Part shown: positions 1 through 13,554 of the stretch, one piece after another
Layout of the letters: each line of letters begins with the position of its first letter
Position numbering within the stretch: position 1 is the stretch's first letter
Assembly (NCBI GenBank): GCA_949298295.1
Contig: CASFWS010000012.1
Location: forward strand, 1-17,092
Direction of reading: 5' to 3'
DNA from: an uncultured Bacillota bacterium
Lineage (GTDB): Bacteria > Bacillota_I > Bacilli_A > RFN20 > CAG-826
Length of the DNA stretch: 17,092 bases
Made by a program: the position numbers and the translations under genes
The notes under the pieces: generated by a model
The model's database searches: none
Told to the model about the DNA's origin: nothing
The model's input: only the letters and a program-made list of their open reading frames with translations

Positions 1-966
1 CATCAATAAGCACCTGAGCGTCCTTTCCTTCATCGTCGCCTTGTAGCCTTCGAGCCCGATGACCGAGAGTTTCATCAGCCACTTCCCCGGGGTTCGAACG
101 TCCTTCGAGACCATCGGGACGAGGAAGAAGACGAGGAAGGCAAAAGGAAGGTAGGCCGGAAGAAGGGCGAGCCAGGCGTTGCTGTTCAGGCGGCTTACGA
201 TGCTATTGTAATAGGTCTGGGTCGGGTTCTCGTCGCTTCCGATGGCAAGCGATACAGCCTTCCCATAGACTCCGAGGTCGCCATAGGAGGAACCGCCCTT
301 ATCGAGGTCAAAGAAGTAAAGGGCCAGTTCCTTGAGGGTTTCCTCGTCCCCAGCGTCGGCCCGTTCAGCGTAGCGGTCCTGAAGGACCGGCCGGGCCGAA
401 AAGTCGGCCTCGTCCCCGCTTTCGAGGAGAGCGTACTTGAAGTACTCGGAGTCCCCGGACAAGGCGCTTTCGCTCACGCCGTTCCGCTCGATCGCGGAAG
501 CGACCTCGTCGCGGGTCGGGAGGCCGAGGAAGTTCTGGGCGAAGTAATCGGAATAGCCGTAGGAGGCAAATTCCCCGACATTGGCCGTCTCGCCGTTGGA
601 AAGGGTATAGGTAAGAGGCTGGAAGAGGCCGTCGCTTTCTTCGTACGTCGGAAGAACCTCGACGACATAGTGCCAGGAAAGGTCGTAATAAGCCTCGTAG
701 GTTTCCTTTCCCTCGGGGAGCTTGTCGTAGGCGTAATCGCTTTCGCTCGAAGAGCCTTCCGGATAGGCTGAAGGACCGTCCGGGTCGAAGGAATAAAGGT
801 AATAGTTCCCGTCCTGTCCTTCCCGGAAAAGGCCGGTCGCCACTTGGTAGGCCCGTAGATCGGCCGTCAGGGCGTCGTTACCGAGGGCATCGGCCATCGC
901 CGGGCCGATGAGGAACTGGGAAAGGAGGAAGAGGAAGAGGCCGGCTTCTTTGATGCTAGCGTCCAT
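1..966 (-). CDS. Partial membrane protein, RDD-like C-terminal part with large inserted domain
   Basis: The frame opens at ATG 966 and runs off the window edge; 322 residues are visible. An in-frame TAA at 973-975 lies just upstream, so 966 is the first possible ATG. Hydrophobic segment 1 spans about residues 8-24 and segment 2 about 265-286. Between them lie about 238 mostly polar residues, rich in Tyr, Asp, Glu and Ser, probably outside the membrane. After segment 2, RTPGKWLMKLSVIG (291-304) and the following basic stretch resemble the post-TM2 part of RDD-family proteins. The Arg-Asp-Asp signature in the first helix is not evident, so the family call is tentative. No Shine-Dalgarno sequence precedes the start. 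The gene lies downstream of tuf, beyond its terminator, so it is probably a separate unit. Function unknown; the RDD family includes poorly characterised transport- or stress-linked membrane proteins. Confidence 0.6.
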   Translation of the reverse strand, partial: MDASIKEAGLFLFLLSQFLIGPAMADALGNDALTADLRAYQVATGLFREGQDGNYYLYSFDPDGPSAYPEGSSSESDYAYDKLPEGKETYEAYYDLSWHYVVEVLPTYEESDGLFQPLTYTLSNGETANVGEFASYGYSDYFAQNFLGLPTRDEVASAIERNGVSESALSGDSEYFKYALLESGDEADFSARPVLQDRYAERADAGDEETLKELALYFFDLDKGGSSYGDLGVYGKAVSLAIGSDENPTQTYYNSIVSRLNSNAWLALLPAYLPFAFLVFFLVPMVSKDVRTPGKWLMKLSVIGLEGYKATMKERTLRCLLM

Positions 967-977
967 AACGAGTTAAT

Positions 978-1006
978 CTTATACAAGTCTCGGCGAAAGG
1001 CAAAAA
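978..1006 (-). promoter_or_regulatory. Candidate promoter of the RDD-like gene
   Basis: On the minus strand TATAAG (978-983) matches a -10 box. At 17-bp spacing the -35 position reads only TTTTTG (1001-1006), so the -35 is weak. A start site 6-8 bases downstream of the -10 would fall near 971, only 4-6 bases before the ATG. Transcription would then be nearly leaderless, which fits the missing ribosome-binding site. Confidence 0.35.
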
Positions 1007-1035
1007 GAACGAAGGAAAACTTTGTTTTGTTGGCG

Positions 1036-1068
1036 CAAAAGAAAAGGCCTCGGGAAGCCCCGAGGCCT
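1036..1068 (-). terminator. Intrinsic terminator after tuf
   Basis: A perfect 10-bp stem (1045-1054 with 1059-1068) closes a 4-base loop. On the minus strand it is followed by TTTTCTTTTG. It starts about 30 bases past the tuf stop codon and separates tuf from the membrane protein gene. Confidence 0.9.
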
Positions 1069-1096
1069 AGGCAATCAGCTGTCCGAGGGCCTTCGC

Positions 1097-2290
<1,194 letters not shown>

Positions 2291-2331
2291 TTTGCAATTT
2301 CCTCCAAATGGTTTCTTGAAACGCGCTAGTT

Positions 2332-2360
2332 ATGATAGAGCAACGCTTTTTCAAAGGCAA
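2332..2360 (-). promoter_or_regulatory. Candidate tuf promoter in the fusA-tuf gap
   Basis: On the minus strand TTGCCT (2355-2360), 17 bases and TATCAT (2332-2337) make a reasonable sigma-A-type promoter. It lies in the 87-base gap before tuf. A separate promoter would explain how EF-Tu can exceed EF-G in amount. A small hairpin, GTTT-CAAG-AAAC (2311-2322), lies downstream, just before the ribosome-binding site. Confidence 0.45.
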
Positions 2361-2377
2361 CTTCGTTGAGACCTTTT

Positions 2378-4480
2378 TTAGCGCATCGACATGTTGCTCT
2401 TCTTCACGATTTCGTCCTGGATGTAACGCGGGGTCTCTCCGTAGTGGTCGAAGGTCATCGTGAAGTTGCCGCGTCCCTGGGTCAGGGAGCGGAGGTCGGT
2501 GACGTAGCCGAACATCTCGGCGAGGGGGACGAGGCAGGAGACGACCTTGGCGTTGCCGCGCTGGGTCTCGCCGTTGAGCTGGCCCCTCCGGCGGGAGATG
2601 TCGCCGATGACGTCGCCGTAGTATTGGTCGGGGACGGTGATGTCGACCTTCATGATCGGCTCGAGGACGACGGGGTCGCACTTGGGGGCCGCTTCCTTGA
2701 GGGCAAGGGAGGCCGCGATCTTATAGGCAGCCTCCGAAGAGTCGACGTCGTGGTAGGACCCATCGTAAAGGGTCGCCTTGATGTCGATGGCCGGGAAGCC
2801 GGCGACGAGGCCGCGGTTGAGGGCTTCCTCGAGGCCTTGCTGGGTCGGCTTGATGAACTCCTTCGGGACGGCGCCGCCGACGATGGCATCGACGAACTCG
2901 AAGCCCTTGCCGGGGTTCGGCTCGAAGCGGATGTAGACATCGCCATACTGGCCGTGGCCGCCGGTCTGTTTGATGTAGCGGCCTTCGGCCTCGCCCGTCT
3001 TGCGGATCGTCTCGCGGTAGTTGACCTGCGGGGCACCGACGTTGACATCGACACTGAATTCGCGGCGCATCCGCTCGACGAGGATGTCGAGCTGGAGCTC
3101 GCCGACGCCGCCGATGATCGTCTGCCCGGTTTCCTGGTTGGTATGAACGCGGAAGGTCGGGTCTTCCTCGGCCAGCTTCTGGAGGGCGTTGTTCATCTTC
3201 TCCATGTCGGCCTTCGTCTTCGGCTCGACCGCCTCTTCGAGAACCGGTTCGGGGAACTCGAGGCGCTCGAGGACGACGGGGGTGTTCACGTCGGTGAGGG
3301 AGTCGCCGGTCGTCGTGTTCTTGAGGCCGACGACGGCGCCGATCTCGCCGGCGTGGAGGACGCTGACTTCCTGCCGCTTGTTGGCGTGCATGAGAACGAG
3401 GCGCGAGATGCGCTCCTGGACGTTCCTCGAGCTATTGAGGACGTAGGAGCCGCTCTTCAAGGAGCCCTGGTAGACGCGGACATAGGCCAGACGCCCGATG
3501 AAGGGGTCGGTCGCGATCTTGAAGGCGAGGCCCACGAAGGGGGCATCGTCAGTCGTCTTGCAGGTGTATTCCTCGCCCTCGAGCTCGCCCTTTTCGCCCG
3601 GGATGTCGAGCGGGGAAGGGAGATAGTCGATGACGGCATCGAGCAGGGGCTGGACGCCCTTGTTCTTGAAGGCGGTGCCGCAGAGGACCGGGAAGAAGGA
3701 GTCATGGATGACGGCCTTCCGGATGGTCTTCTTGATGAGCTCGACGGAAGGTTCCTTGCCGTCGAGGACCTCCATCATGAGCTCCTCGTTATAGTCGGCG
3801 AGGGTCTCGAGGAGGATTTGGTGGTACTTCTCGGCCTTGGCTTTGACTTCCTCGGGGATCTCGACGATCGTCGGGGCTTCGTCCTTGGACTGGGAGTACA
3901 TGATGGCGTTCATCTTGACGAGGTCGACCATCCCGGTGAAGCCGCTTTCGCGGCCGATCGGGAACTGGATGGCCGCGTATTTGACCCCAAGGCGTTCCTT
4001 GAGGGTATCGAGGCACATCTCGAAGTCGGCGCCGATGGCGTCCATCTTGTTGCAGAAGACGATCCGGGGGACGTTGTACTTGTCGGCCTGGCGCCAGACG
4101 GTTTCGGTCTGCGGCTCGACGCCGTTTTTGGAGTCGAGGACGGTGACCGCGCCGTCGAGGACGCGGAGGGAACGCTCGACTTCGACGGTGAAGTCGACGT
4201 GCCCCGGAGTGTCGATGATGTTGATCCGGTGGCCGTTCCAGAAGCAGGTCGTCGCGCTCGAGGTGATGGTGATGCCCCGCTCCTGCTCCTCTTCCATCCA
4301 GTCCATGACGGCGGTGCCTTCGTGGACTTCGCCGATCTTGTGGGTCCGGCCGGTGTAGTAGAGGATGCGCTCGGTCGTCGTCGTCTTGCCGGCATCGATG
4401 TGGGCCATGATGCCGATGTTGCGGGTATGGGGAAGGTCGTAGGTTTCCGAATCTTTGATCAGGTCTTCGTTGTTGGCCAT
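2378..4480 (-). CDS. fusA: Elongation factor EF-G
   Basis: EF-G is the GTPase that drives translocation of tRNA and mRNA and, with ribosome recycling factor, splits ribosomes. The protein is 700 residues, normal for the family. Its G-domain motifs are AHIDAGKT (26-33), RGITITS (68-74), DTPGH (90-94) and NKMD (144-147). The later domains are intact through HGQYGDVYIRFEP and the C-terminal region with GDISRRRGQLNG and EMFGYVTDLRS. The start is preceded by GGGGAGGAAACATAGC, 18 bases after the rpsG stop. The gap suggests co-transcription with rpsL and rpsG from the promoter at 5452-5480. No truncation or frameshift is seen. Confidence 0.98.
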   Translation of the reverse strand: MANNEDLIKDSETYDLPHTRNIGIMAHIDAGKTTTTERILYYTGRTHKIGEVHEGTAVMDWMEEEQERGITITSSATTCFWNGHRINIIDTPGHVDFTVEVERSLRVLDGAVTVLDSKNGVEPQTETVWRQADKYNVPRIVFCNKMDAIGADFEMCLDTLKERLGVKYAAIQFPIGRESGFTGMVDLVKMNAIMYSQSKDEAPTIVEIPEEVKAKAEKYHQILLETLADYNEELMMEVLDGKEPSVELIKKTIRKAVIHDSFFPVLCGTAFKNKGVQPLLDAVIDYLPSPLDIPGEKGELEGEEYTCKTTDDAPFVGLAFKIATDPFIGRLAYVRVYQGSLKSGSYVLNSSRNVQERISRLVLMHANKRQEVSVLHAGEIGAVVGLKNTTTGDSLTDVNTPVVLERLEFPEPVLEEAVEPKTKADMEKMNNALQKLAEEDPTFRVHTNQETGQTIIGGVGELQLDILVERMRREFSVDVNVGAPQVNYRETIRKTGEAEGRYIKQTGGHGQYGDVYIRFEPNPGKGFEFVDAIVGGAVPKEFIKPTQQGLEEALNRGLVAGFPAIDIKATLYDGSYHDVDSSEAAYKIAASLALKEAAPKCDPVVLEPIMKVDITVPDQYYGDVIGDISRRRGQLNGETQRGNAKVVSCLVPLAEMFGYVTDLRSLTQGRGNFTMTFDHYGETPRYIQDEIVKKSNMSMR

Positions 4481-4498
4481 GCTATGTTTCCTCCCCTC

Positions 4499-4969
4499 TT
4501 ACCAGCGATAGTGGGCGTAGGCCTTGTTGGCCTCGGCCATCTTGTGGACTTCTTCCTTCCTCCGCACCGAGGCTCCGGTGCCGTTGGCGGCGTCGATGAT
4601 CTCGGCGGCCAGCTTCTCTTCCATCGTCTTTTCGCCGCGGAGGCGCGAATAGGTGACGAGCCAGCGGAGGCCGAGGGTCTGCTTCCGTTCGGGGGAGACC
4701 TCGACCGGGACCTGGTAGTTGCTGGCGCCGATCCGGCGGACCTTGAGCTCGACTTCCGGCATGATGTTGCCAATGGCGGTCGCGAAGACGTCGATGGCCG
4801 GCTTGCCGGTGCGTTCCTCGATCAGCTTGAACGAGTGGTAGATAATCGTCTGGCTCGTGCCCCGCTTCCCGTCGAACATGACGCGGTTGATGAGGCGGGT
4901 GACGAGCTTCGAGTTGTAAACGGGATCAGGAAGGACGTCCCGTTTTTCGGTTTTTCCCTTGCGTGACAT
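4499..4969 (-). CDS. rpsG: 30S ribosomal protein S7
   Basis: S7 is a primary assembly protein of the 30S head and contacts the 3' domain of 16S rRNA and E-site tRNA. The 156-residue length is typical. Recognisable segments are MSRKGKTEKRDVLPDPVY at the N-terminus, VELKVRRIGASNYQVPVEV in the middle, and a C-terminal end reading KMAEANKAYAHYRW. The start follows GGAGATAGGAA, only 11 bases after the rpsL stop. That leaves no room for the long rpsL-rpsG regulatory spacer that S7 uses for autoregulation in E. coli, so any feedback control must work differently here. Confidence 0.97.
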   Translation of the reverse strand: MSRKGKTEKRDVLPDPVYNSKLVTRLINRVMFDGKRGTSQTIIYHSFKLIEERTGKPAIDVFATAIGNIMPEVELKVRRIGASNYQVPVEVSPERKQTLGLRWLVTYSRLRGEKTMEEKLAAEIIDAANGTGASVRRKEEVHKMAEANKAYAHYRW

Positions 4970-4980
4970 TTCCTATCTCC

Positions 4981-5400
4981 TTACTTGTTTTCCTTCGGCT
5001 TCTTGGTGCCGTAGAGGCTCCGGCCCTGCCGGCGGGCTTCGATCCCGGCGCAGTCGAGGCAGCCGCGGATGATGTGGTAACGAACGCCCGGAAGGTCCTT
5101 GACCCGGCCCCCGCGGATCATGACCGTGGAGTGCTCCTGGAGGTTATGGCCTTCCCCGCCGATGTAGGCGGTGACTTCGTAGCCGTTGCTGAGCTTGACC
5201 CTGGCGTACTTCCGCATGGCGGAGTTCGGTTTCTTCGGGGTCATGGTGCCGACCCGGGTGCAGACCCCGCGCTTCTGGGCGCTGGGCTGGGAGGTCGAGC
5301 GTTTGGTGAGGGCGTTCCACCGCTTGCCGAGGGCCGGGCTCTTGCTCTTGACCCGGGACGTCTCGCGGCCTTGCCTCACGAGTTGATTGATGGTAGGCAT
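4981..5400 (-). CDS. rpsL: 30S ribosomal protein S12
   Basis: S12 sits at the decoding centre and affects translational accuracy. At 139 residues it is the longer Bacilli-type form, with an extra stretch before QKRGVCTRV (42-50) compared with E. coli. Both lysines of TPKKPNSA (54-61) and the lysine of RVKDLPGV (99-106), whose substitutions cause streptomycin resistance or dependence elsewhere, are unchanged. Asp102, equivalent to the residue modified by RimO, is present. The start is preceded by AAGGAGAAAAGCG. It is the first gene of the rpsL-rpsG-fusA unit, 230 bases after rpoC and behind both the rpoC terminator and its own promoter. Confidence 0.98.
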   Translation of the reverse strand: MPTINQLVRQGRETSRVKSKSPALGKRWNALTKRSTSQPSAQKRGVCTRVGTMTPKKPNSAMRKYARVKLSNGYEVTAYIGGEGHNLQEHSTVMIRGGRVKDLPGVRYHIIRGCLDCAGIEARRQGRSLYGTKKPKENK

Positions 5401-5419
5401 CGCTTTTCTCCTTACTGAA

Positions 5420-5440
5420 ACTAGACGCTTTCTTTCTAGT
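5420..5440 (-). other. Hairpin in the rpsL 5' leader
   Basis: ACTAGA and TCTAGT form a perfect 6-bp stem around a 9-base loop. It lies between the predicted transcription start (about 5445) and the rpsL ribosome-binding site at 5408-5413, which stays unpaired. It may protect the mRNA 5' end or be a small regulatory element. Confidence 0.4.
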
Positions 5441-5451
5441 GTCCGGGCAAG

Positions 5452-5480
5452 AATATAGGGCCCGGCAAAAGTGAAGTCAA
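5452..5480 (-). promoter_or_regulatory. Promoter of the rpsL-rpsG-fusA unit
   Basis: On the minus strand TTGACT (5475-5480), exactly 17 bases and TATATT (5452-5457) are near consensus for the housekeeping sigma factor. The predicted start is near 5445, giving a leader of about 45 bases before rpsL. It lies after the rpoC terminator, as expected for an independent str-type operon. Confidence 0.8.
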
Positions 5481-5501
5481 CACCGACTTTCGGCCCTATA
5501 T
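5453..5501. repeat. Perfect 10-bp inverted repeat overlapping the rpsL promoter
   Basis: ATATAGGGCC (5453-5462) is the exact inverse complement of GGCCCTATAT (5492-5501), with 29 bases between them. The first arm covers most of the -10 box and the -35 lies between the arms. Most of it lies upstream of the predicted start, so it would act as DNA, for example as an operator, rather than as RNA made from this promoter. A short direct repeat, CCGGGCAA, also flanks it (5443-5450 and 5508-5515). Confidence 0.6.
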
Positions 5502-5577
5502 GACACGCCGGGCAACGTGGAGCCTTTCACGCTGCGTTTTCCCCTTTCTTTCGATGAAAGCGTTTTCCTTTTTTCTA

Positions 5578-5613
5578 AGGAAAGGAAAAGGCCCTGGCGG
5601 AGGGCCAGGGCCT
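5578..5613 (-). terminator. Intrinsic terminator after rpoC
   Basis: A perfect 10-bp stem (5589-5598 with 5604-5613) closes a 5-base loop. On the minus strand it is followed by TTTTCCTTTCCTT. It begins about 17 bases past the rpoC stop and ends the RNA polymerase unit. Confidence 0.88.
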
Positions 5614-5630
5614 AAGGATGAGAGGGGGAA

Positions 5631-9734
<4,104 letters not shown>

Positions 9735-9747
9735 CTATATGCCTCCG

Positions 9748-12700
9748 TTAGTCGTCGAGCGAGGAGCCGACCCGGTCGGTGACCGAGAGGCCCTCCTCTT
9801 CGGCAATGGCCGTCTCGTCACCCGTGGGGGCGAGCGTCTCCTCTTCTTCCTCGGAGGGGTGTTCCCGCGGCGAGGTGAGGCTGCGGATGGCGCTATTGAC
9901 CTTCCGCTCCTCGATGAGGGCTTCCTTGGCGAGGGAGTCCATGTTGATGATGTCGCCTTCCTCGTCGTAGAGGTGGACGTCCATGGCCAGGCCTTTGAGC
10001 TCCTTGGTGAAGACCTTGAAGGCTTCCGGCATCCCGGGCTTCGGGATGTCGAGGCCCTTGATGATGGCCTCGTAGCACTTCCGTCTCCCGACCCGGTCGT
10101 CGCTCTTGATGGTGAGCATTTCCTGGAGGACGTGGCTCGCGCCGTAGGCCTCGAGGGCCCAGACTTCCATTTCGCCGAACCGCTGGCCGCCGTTCTGGGC
10201 CTTGCCCCCGAGCGGCTGCTGGGTGACGAGGCTGTAAGGCCCGGTCGCCCGGGCGTGGAGCTTGTCGTCGACCATGTGGACGAGCTTGATCATGTACATG
10301 ATGCCGACCGAGATGCGCTCGGGGAAGCGCTCGCCGGTCCGCCCGTCGTAAAGGACGGTCTTGCCGTCGTTGCTGAGGCCGGCCTTGTGCATGAGGTCGG
10401 CGATTTCTTCGTCGTTGATGCCGTCGAAGACCGGGGTCGCGACCCTTATGCCGAGCTTCCGGCAAGCGAGGCCGAGATGGACCTCGAGGATCTGCCCGAT
10501 GTTCATACGGCTCGGGACGCCCATCGGCGAAAGCATGACGTCGATCGGGGTGCCGTCGGGAAGGAAGGGCATGTCCTCGACCGGGAGGATCTTGGAAATG
10601 ACGCCTTTGTTGCCGTGGCGGCCCGACATCTTGTCGCCTTCGGAGATTTTCCTCTTCTGAACGATGTAGACGCGAACTTTCTTGATGACGCCGGTCGGGA
10701 GGGGATCGCGCTTCTTGCGCTCGTAGACCTTGACCTTGAGGACGATGCCGGCCCCGCCGTGGGGAACGCGGAGGGAGGAATCCTTAACGTCCTTCGTCTT
10801 CTCGGCGAAGATAGCCATGAGGAGCTTCTCTTCCGGGGTCGGCTCGGACTGGCCTTTCGGGGTCACCTTGCCGACGAGGATGTCGCCTTCCCGGACTTCG
10901 GCGCCCGGGATGATGATGCCGTTTTCGTCGAGGTTCGTCTTGAGGTCGTCGCCGACGTTGGGGATGTCGCGGGTGATTTCCTCTTCGCCGAGCTTCGTTT
11001 CCCGGCATTCGCAGTCGTAGTCCTCGATGTGGATGGTCGTGTAGCAATCGTCCTTGACCATCCTCTCGGACATGATGACGGCGTCTTCGTAGTTGTAGCC
11101 GTTCCAGGTCATGTAGGCGACGAGCATGTTCTGCCCGAGGGCGAGCTCGCCCCCGCGCATGGCCGGCCCGTCGGCGATGACTTCGCCCCCCTTCACCTTA
11201 TCGCCCACGTGGACGGTCGGGTGCTGGTTGATGCAGGTGCCGTTATTGGAGCGGTCGAACTTCTGGAGGGAGTAGGTCCTTTCTCCGTTCTCGCCTTCGA
11301 TCTTGATGGTCGAGCCGTCCATGTAGGTGACGGTCCCGCCTTCCTCGGCGACGACGGCAAGGCCCGAATCGCGGGCGATCCGCCGCTCGAGGCCGGTTCC
11401 GACATAGGAAAGCTGCGGGCGGAGGAGCGGAAGGGCCTGACGCTGCATGTTGGCGCCCATCAGGGCCCGGGTGGAGTCGTCGTTTTCAAGGAAGGGAATG
11501 CAAGCCGCGGCGATCGAGACGATCTGCTTGGGGGAGACGTCGACGAAGTCGATGAGCTCGCGCGGGGCGACGAGGTTTTCCCCGTCGTGACGGCAAACGA
11601 CTTCCGGCTCGAGGATTTCCTTGGCGTAGACGCTTTGCCCGTCGAACTCGACCTTGACCGGCTCGCCGAGCTTGATGTTGGCTTCGGCGATGTAGTGGCC
11701 GGCTTCCTCGTCGGCCGAGAGATAAAGCCCGTCGTCGAGGACGAAATAGTGGGCCTTGCCCTTCTCGTCCACCACTTTCTCGACCCGCCGGTAAGGGGTC
11801 TGGATGAAGCCGTAGTCGTTGACCTTGGCGTAGGTGGAAAGGTTGTTGATAAGGCCGATGTTCTGGCCTTCGGGGGTTTCGATCGGGCAGATCCGTCCGT
11901 AGTGGGTATAGTGGACGTCGCGGACTTCCATCGAGGCCCGGTCGCGGGTAAGGCCGCCGGGGCCGAGGGCCGAAATCCGGCGCTTGTTGGTAAGTTCGGC
12001 CAGCGGGTTGGTCTGGTCCATGAACTGGGAGAGCTGGCTCGAGGCAAAGAACTCCCGGATGGACGAGGTGAGCGGCCGGATGTTGATGAGGGTCTGGGGC
12101 TTCGCGGTGGCGAGGTCAGCCGTGATCGACATCTTCTGCTGGACCGTCTTGCTCATCTTGGTGAGGCCGATCCGGAACTGGGTCTGGAGCAGCTCGCCGA
12201 CGCAGCGGACGCGCCGATTGCCGAGGTGGTCGATGTCGTCGGTCGTCCCGATCCCGAACTGGATGTTGTTGAAATAGGAGAAGCAGGCGACCATGTCGCT
12301 GATCGAGGCCCGCGAGAGGGAGGGCTCGCCGTTGAGGCCGGTAAGCAAAAGGTCGGTGCCGATGACCTTGACGATTTCCCCGTCCGCCTTGTCGTAGGCG
12401 TGGACCTTGACGACATTGACGCGGTTATGGGTGTCGATCAGGTCGTTGGTCTTGAGGACCTGCGTGAATTTCTCGCTACGCTCGAAGAATTCGGCGTCGC
12501 GGAGATCCTCGACGTCTTCCTTGGTGAGGACGCGGCCGCTGGCAAGGAGCTCGCCGTTGCGGTTGGTGAAGATGGTCCCGTCGTCGTTGACGAGGCTCTC
12601 GGCGAGGAGGCGCCCAGGAAGGCGCGAGTAGATGCCGAGCTTCACGGTGTACTTGAAACGCCCGGCCCGCCCGAGGTCGTAGCGCTTGTCGTCGAAGAAC

Positions 12701-13545
12701 TTCTGGACAAGGAAATTGATGACGCCTTTCCCCGTCATCGGCTCGCCCGGCTTAAGGCGCGAGAAAATGACGCGAAGGGCGACGTCGCTATAGGAAGCGA
12801 AGCGCTTGTCCTCGGTGACGAGGTCGTTTCCTTCGTCGCTCCGGTACATCGCCTTTTCCTTCTCGAGAGTCGTCTTCATCATCTCGCTCTCGCCGAAAAG
12901 GTCGATCAGCTGCTGGTCGCTATCGAGGCCGAGGGCCCGGAAAAGGATCGTGGCCGGCATCTTCCGCTGGCGGTCGATCCGGACGAACATCGTATTCTTG
13001 AGATCGGACTCGAACTGGAGCCAGGTGCCGCGGGTCGGGATGATTTCGCCGTTGTAGATATGGGCGCCGCTCTTGTCGGGGGTATCCTGGAAATAAGCGC
13101 CCGGCGAACGGACGATCTGGCTGACGATGACCCGCTCGGCTCCGTTGACGATGAAGGTGCCCGAATCGGTCATCATCGGGACGTCGCCCATGTAGACTTC
13201 GCTCTCGGCGATTTCGCCGGTCGGCGAAACGAGCCGCAGGGTCACCTTCAGCTTGCTTGCATAAGTAAGGTCGCCTTCCCGGCACTCGATCGGGGTATAG
13301 ATGGGCGCTTCGAAGCGCGAGCTGACGTACTCGATGGAATAGGTTTCCGCATAGTTCTTGATCGGGAAAACTTCTTTCATCACCTGATCGAGCCCCTCGT
13401 CGAGGAACCAAGCGAAGCTCTTGGTTTGGATTTCGACGAGATTGGGAAGCGGCGCGCTTCCGGAAATCTTCGAGAAGTCGATCCTTCCGTTCTCGTCGAC
13501 CGGATAAGTGTCGTAGGCGGCGAGAAGGTTCTTGTCTTCGTTCAT
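9748..13545 (-). CDS. rpoB: RNA polymerase beta subunit
   Basis: The beta subunit forms one half of the RNA polymerase cleft and the rifamycin pocket. The protein is 1265 residues, about 70 longer than in B. subtilis. The rifampicin-resistance cluster is at 501-527, with SSQLSQFMDQTNPLAELTNK ending at 521. Residue 520, equivalent to E. coli His526, is Asn, encoded by AAC at 11986-11988. Other landmarks are GRICPIETPEGQNIGLIN, KMSGRHGNKGVISKILP and, near the C-terminus, GGKAQNGGQRFGEMEVWALE. After about residue 1228 there is an acidic tail rich in Glu and Asp. The start follows AGGAGCAACAA, 9 bases after the methyltransferase stop, so the genes are tightly coupled. The whole frame is intact. 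Confidence 0.98.
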   Translation of the reverse strand: MNEDKNLLAAYDTYPVDENGRIDFSKISGSAPLPNLVEIQTKSFAWFLDEGLDQVMKEVFPIKNYAETYSIEYVSSRFEAPIYTPIECREGDLTYASKLKVTLRLVSPTGEIAESEVYMGDVPMMTDSGTFIVNGAERVIVSQIVRSPGAYFQDTPDKSGAHIYNGEIIPTRGTWLQFESDLKNTMFVRIDRQRKMPATILFRALGLDSDQQLIDLFGESEMMKTTLEKEKAMYRSDEGNDLVTEDKRFASYSDVALRVIFSRLKPGEPMTGKGVINFLVQKFFDDKRYDLGRAGRFKYTVKLGIYSRLPGRLLAESLVNDDGTIFTNRNGELLASGRVLTKEDVEDLRDAEFFERSEKFTQVLKTNDLIDTHNRVNVVKVHAYDKADGEIVKVIGTDLLLTGLNGEPSLSRASISDMVACFSYFNNIQFGIGTTDDIDHLGNRRVRCVGELLQTQFRIGLTKMSKTVQQKMSITADLATAKPQTLINIRPLTSSIREFFASSQLSQFMDQTNPLAELTNKRRISALGPGGLTRDRASMEVRDVHYTHYGRICPIETPEGQNIGLINNLSTYAKVNDYGFIQTPYRRVEKVVDEKGKAHYFVLDDGLYLSADEEAGHYIAEANIKLGEPVKVEFDGQSVYAKEILEPEVVCRHDGENLVAPRELIDFVDVSPKQIVSIAAACIPFLENDDSTRALMGANMQRQALPLLRPQLSYVGTGLERRIARDSGLAVVAEEGGTVTYMDGSTIKIEGENGERTYSLQKFDRSNNGTCINQHPTVHVGDKVKGGEVIADGPAMRGGELALGQNMLVAYMTWNGYNYEDAVIMSERMVKDDCYTTIHIEDYDCECRETKLGEEEITRDIPNVGDDLKTNLDENGIIIPGAEVREGDILVGKVTPKGQSEPTPEEKLLMAIFAEKTKDVKDSSLRVPHGGAGIVLKVKVYERKKRDPLPTGVIKKVRVYIVQKRKISEGDKMSGRHGNKGVISKILPVEDMPFLPDGTPIDVMLSPMGVPSRMNIGQILEVHLGLACRKLGIRVATPVFDGINDEEIADLMHKAGLSNDGKTVLYDGRTGERFPERISVGIMYMIKLVHMVDDKLHARATGPYSLVTQQPLGGKAQNGGQRFGEMEVWALEAYGASHVLQEMLTIKSDDRVGRRKCYEAIIKGLDIPKPGMPEAFKVFTKELKGLAMDVHLYDEEGDIINMDSLAKEALIEERKVNSAIRSLTSPREHPSEEEEETLAPTGDETAIAEEEGLSVTDRVGSSLDD

Positions 13546-13554
13546 TTGTTGCTC

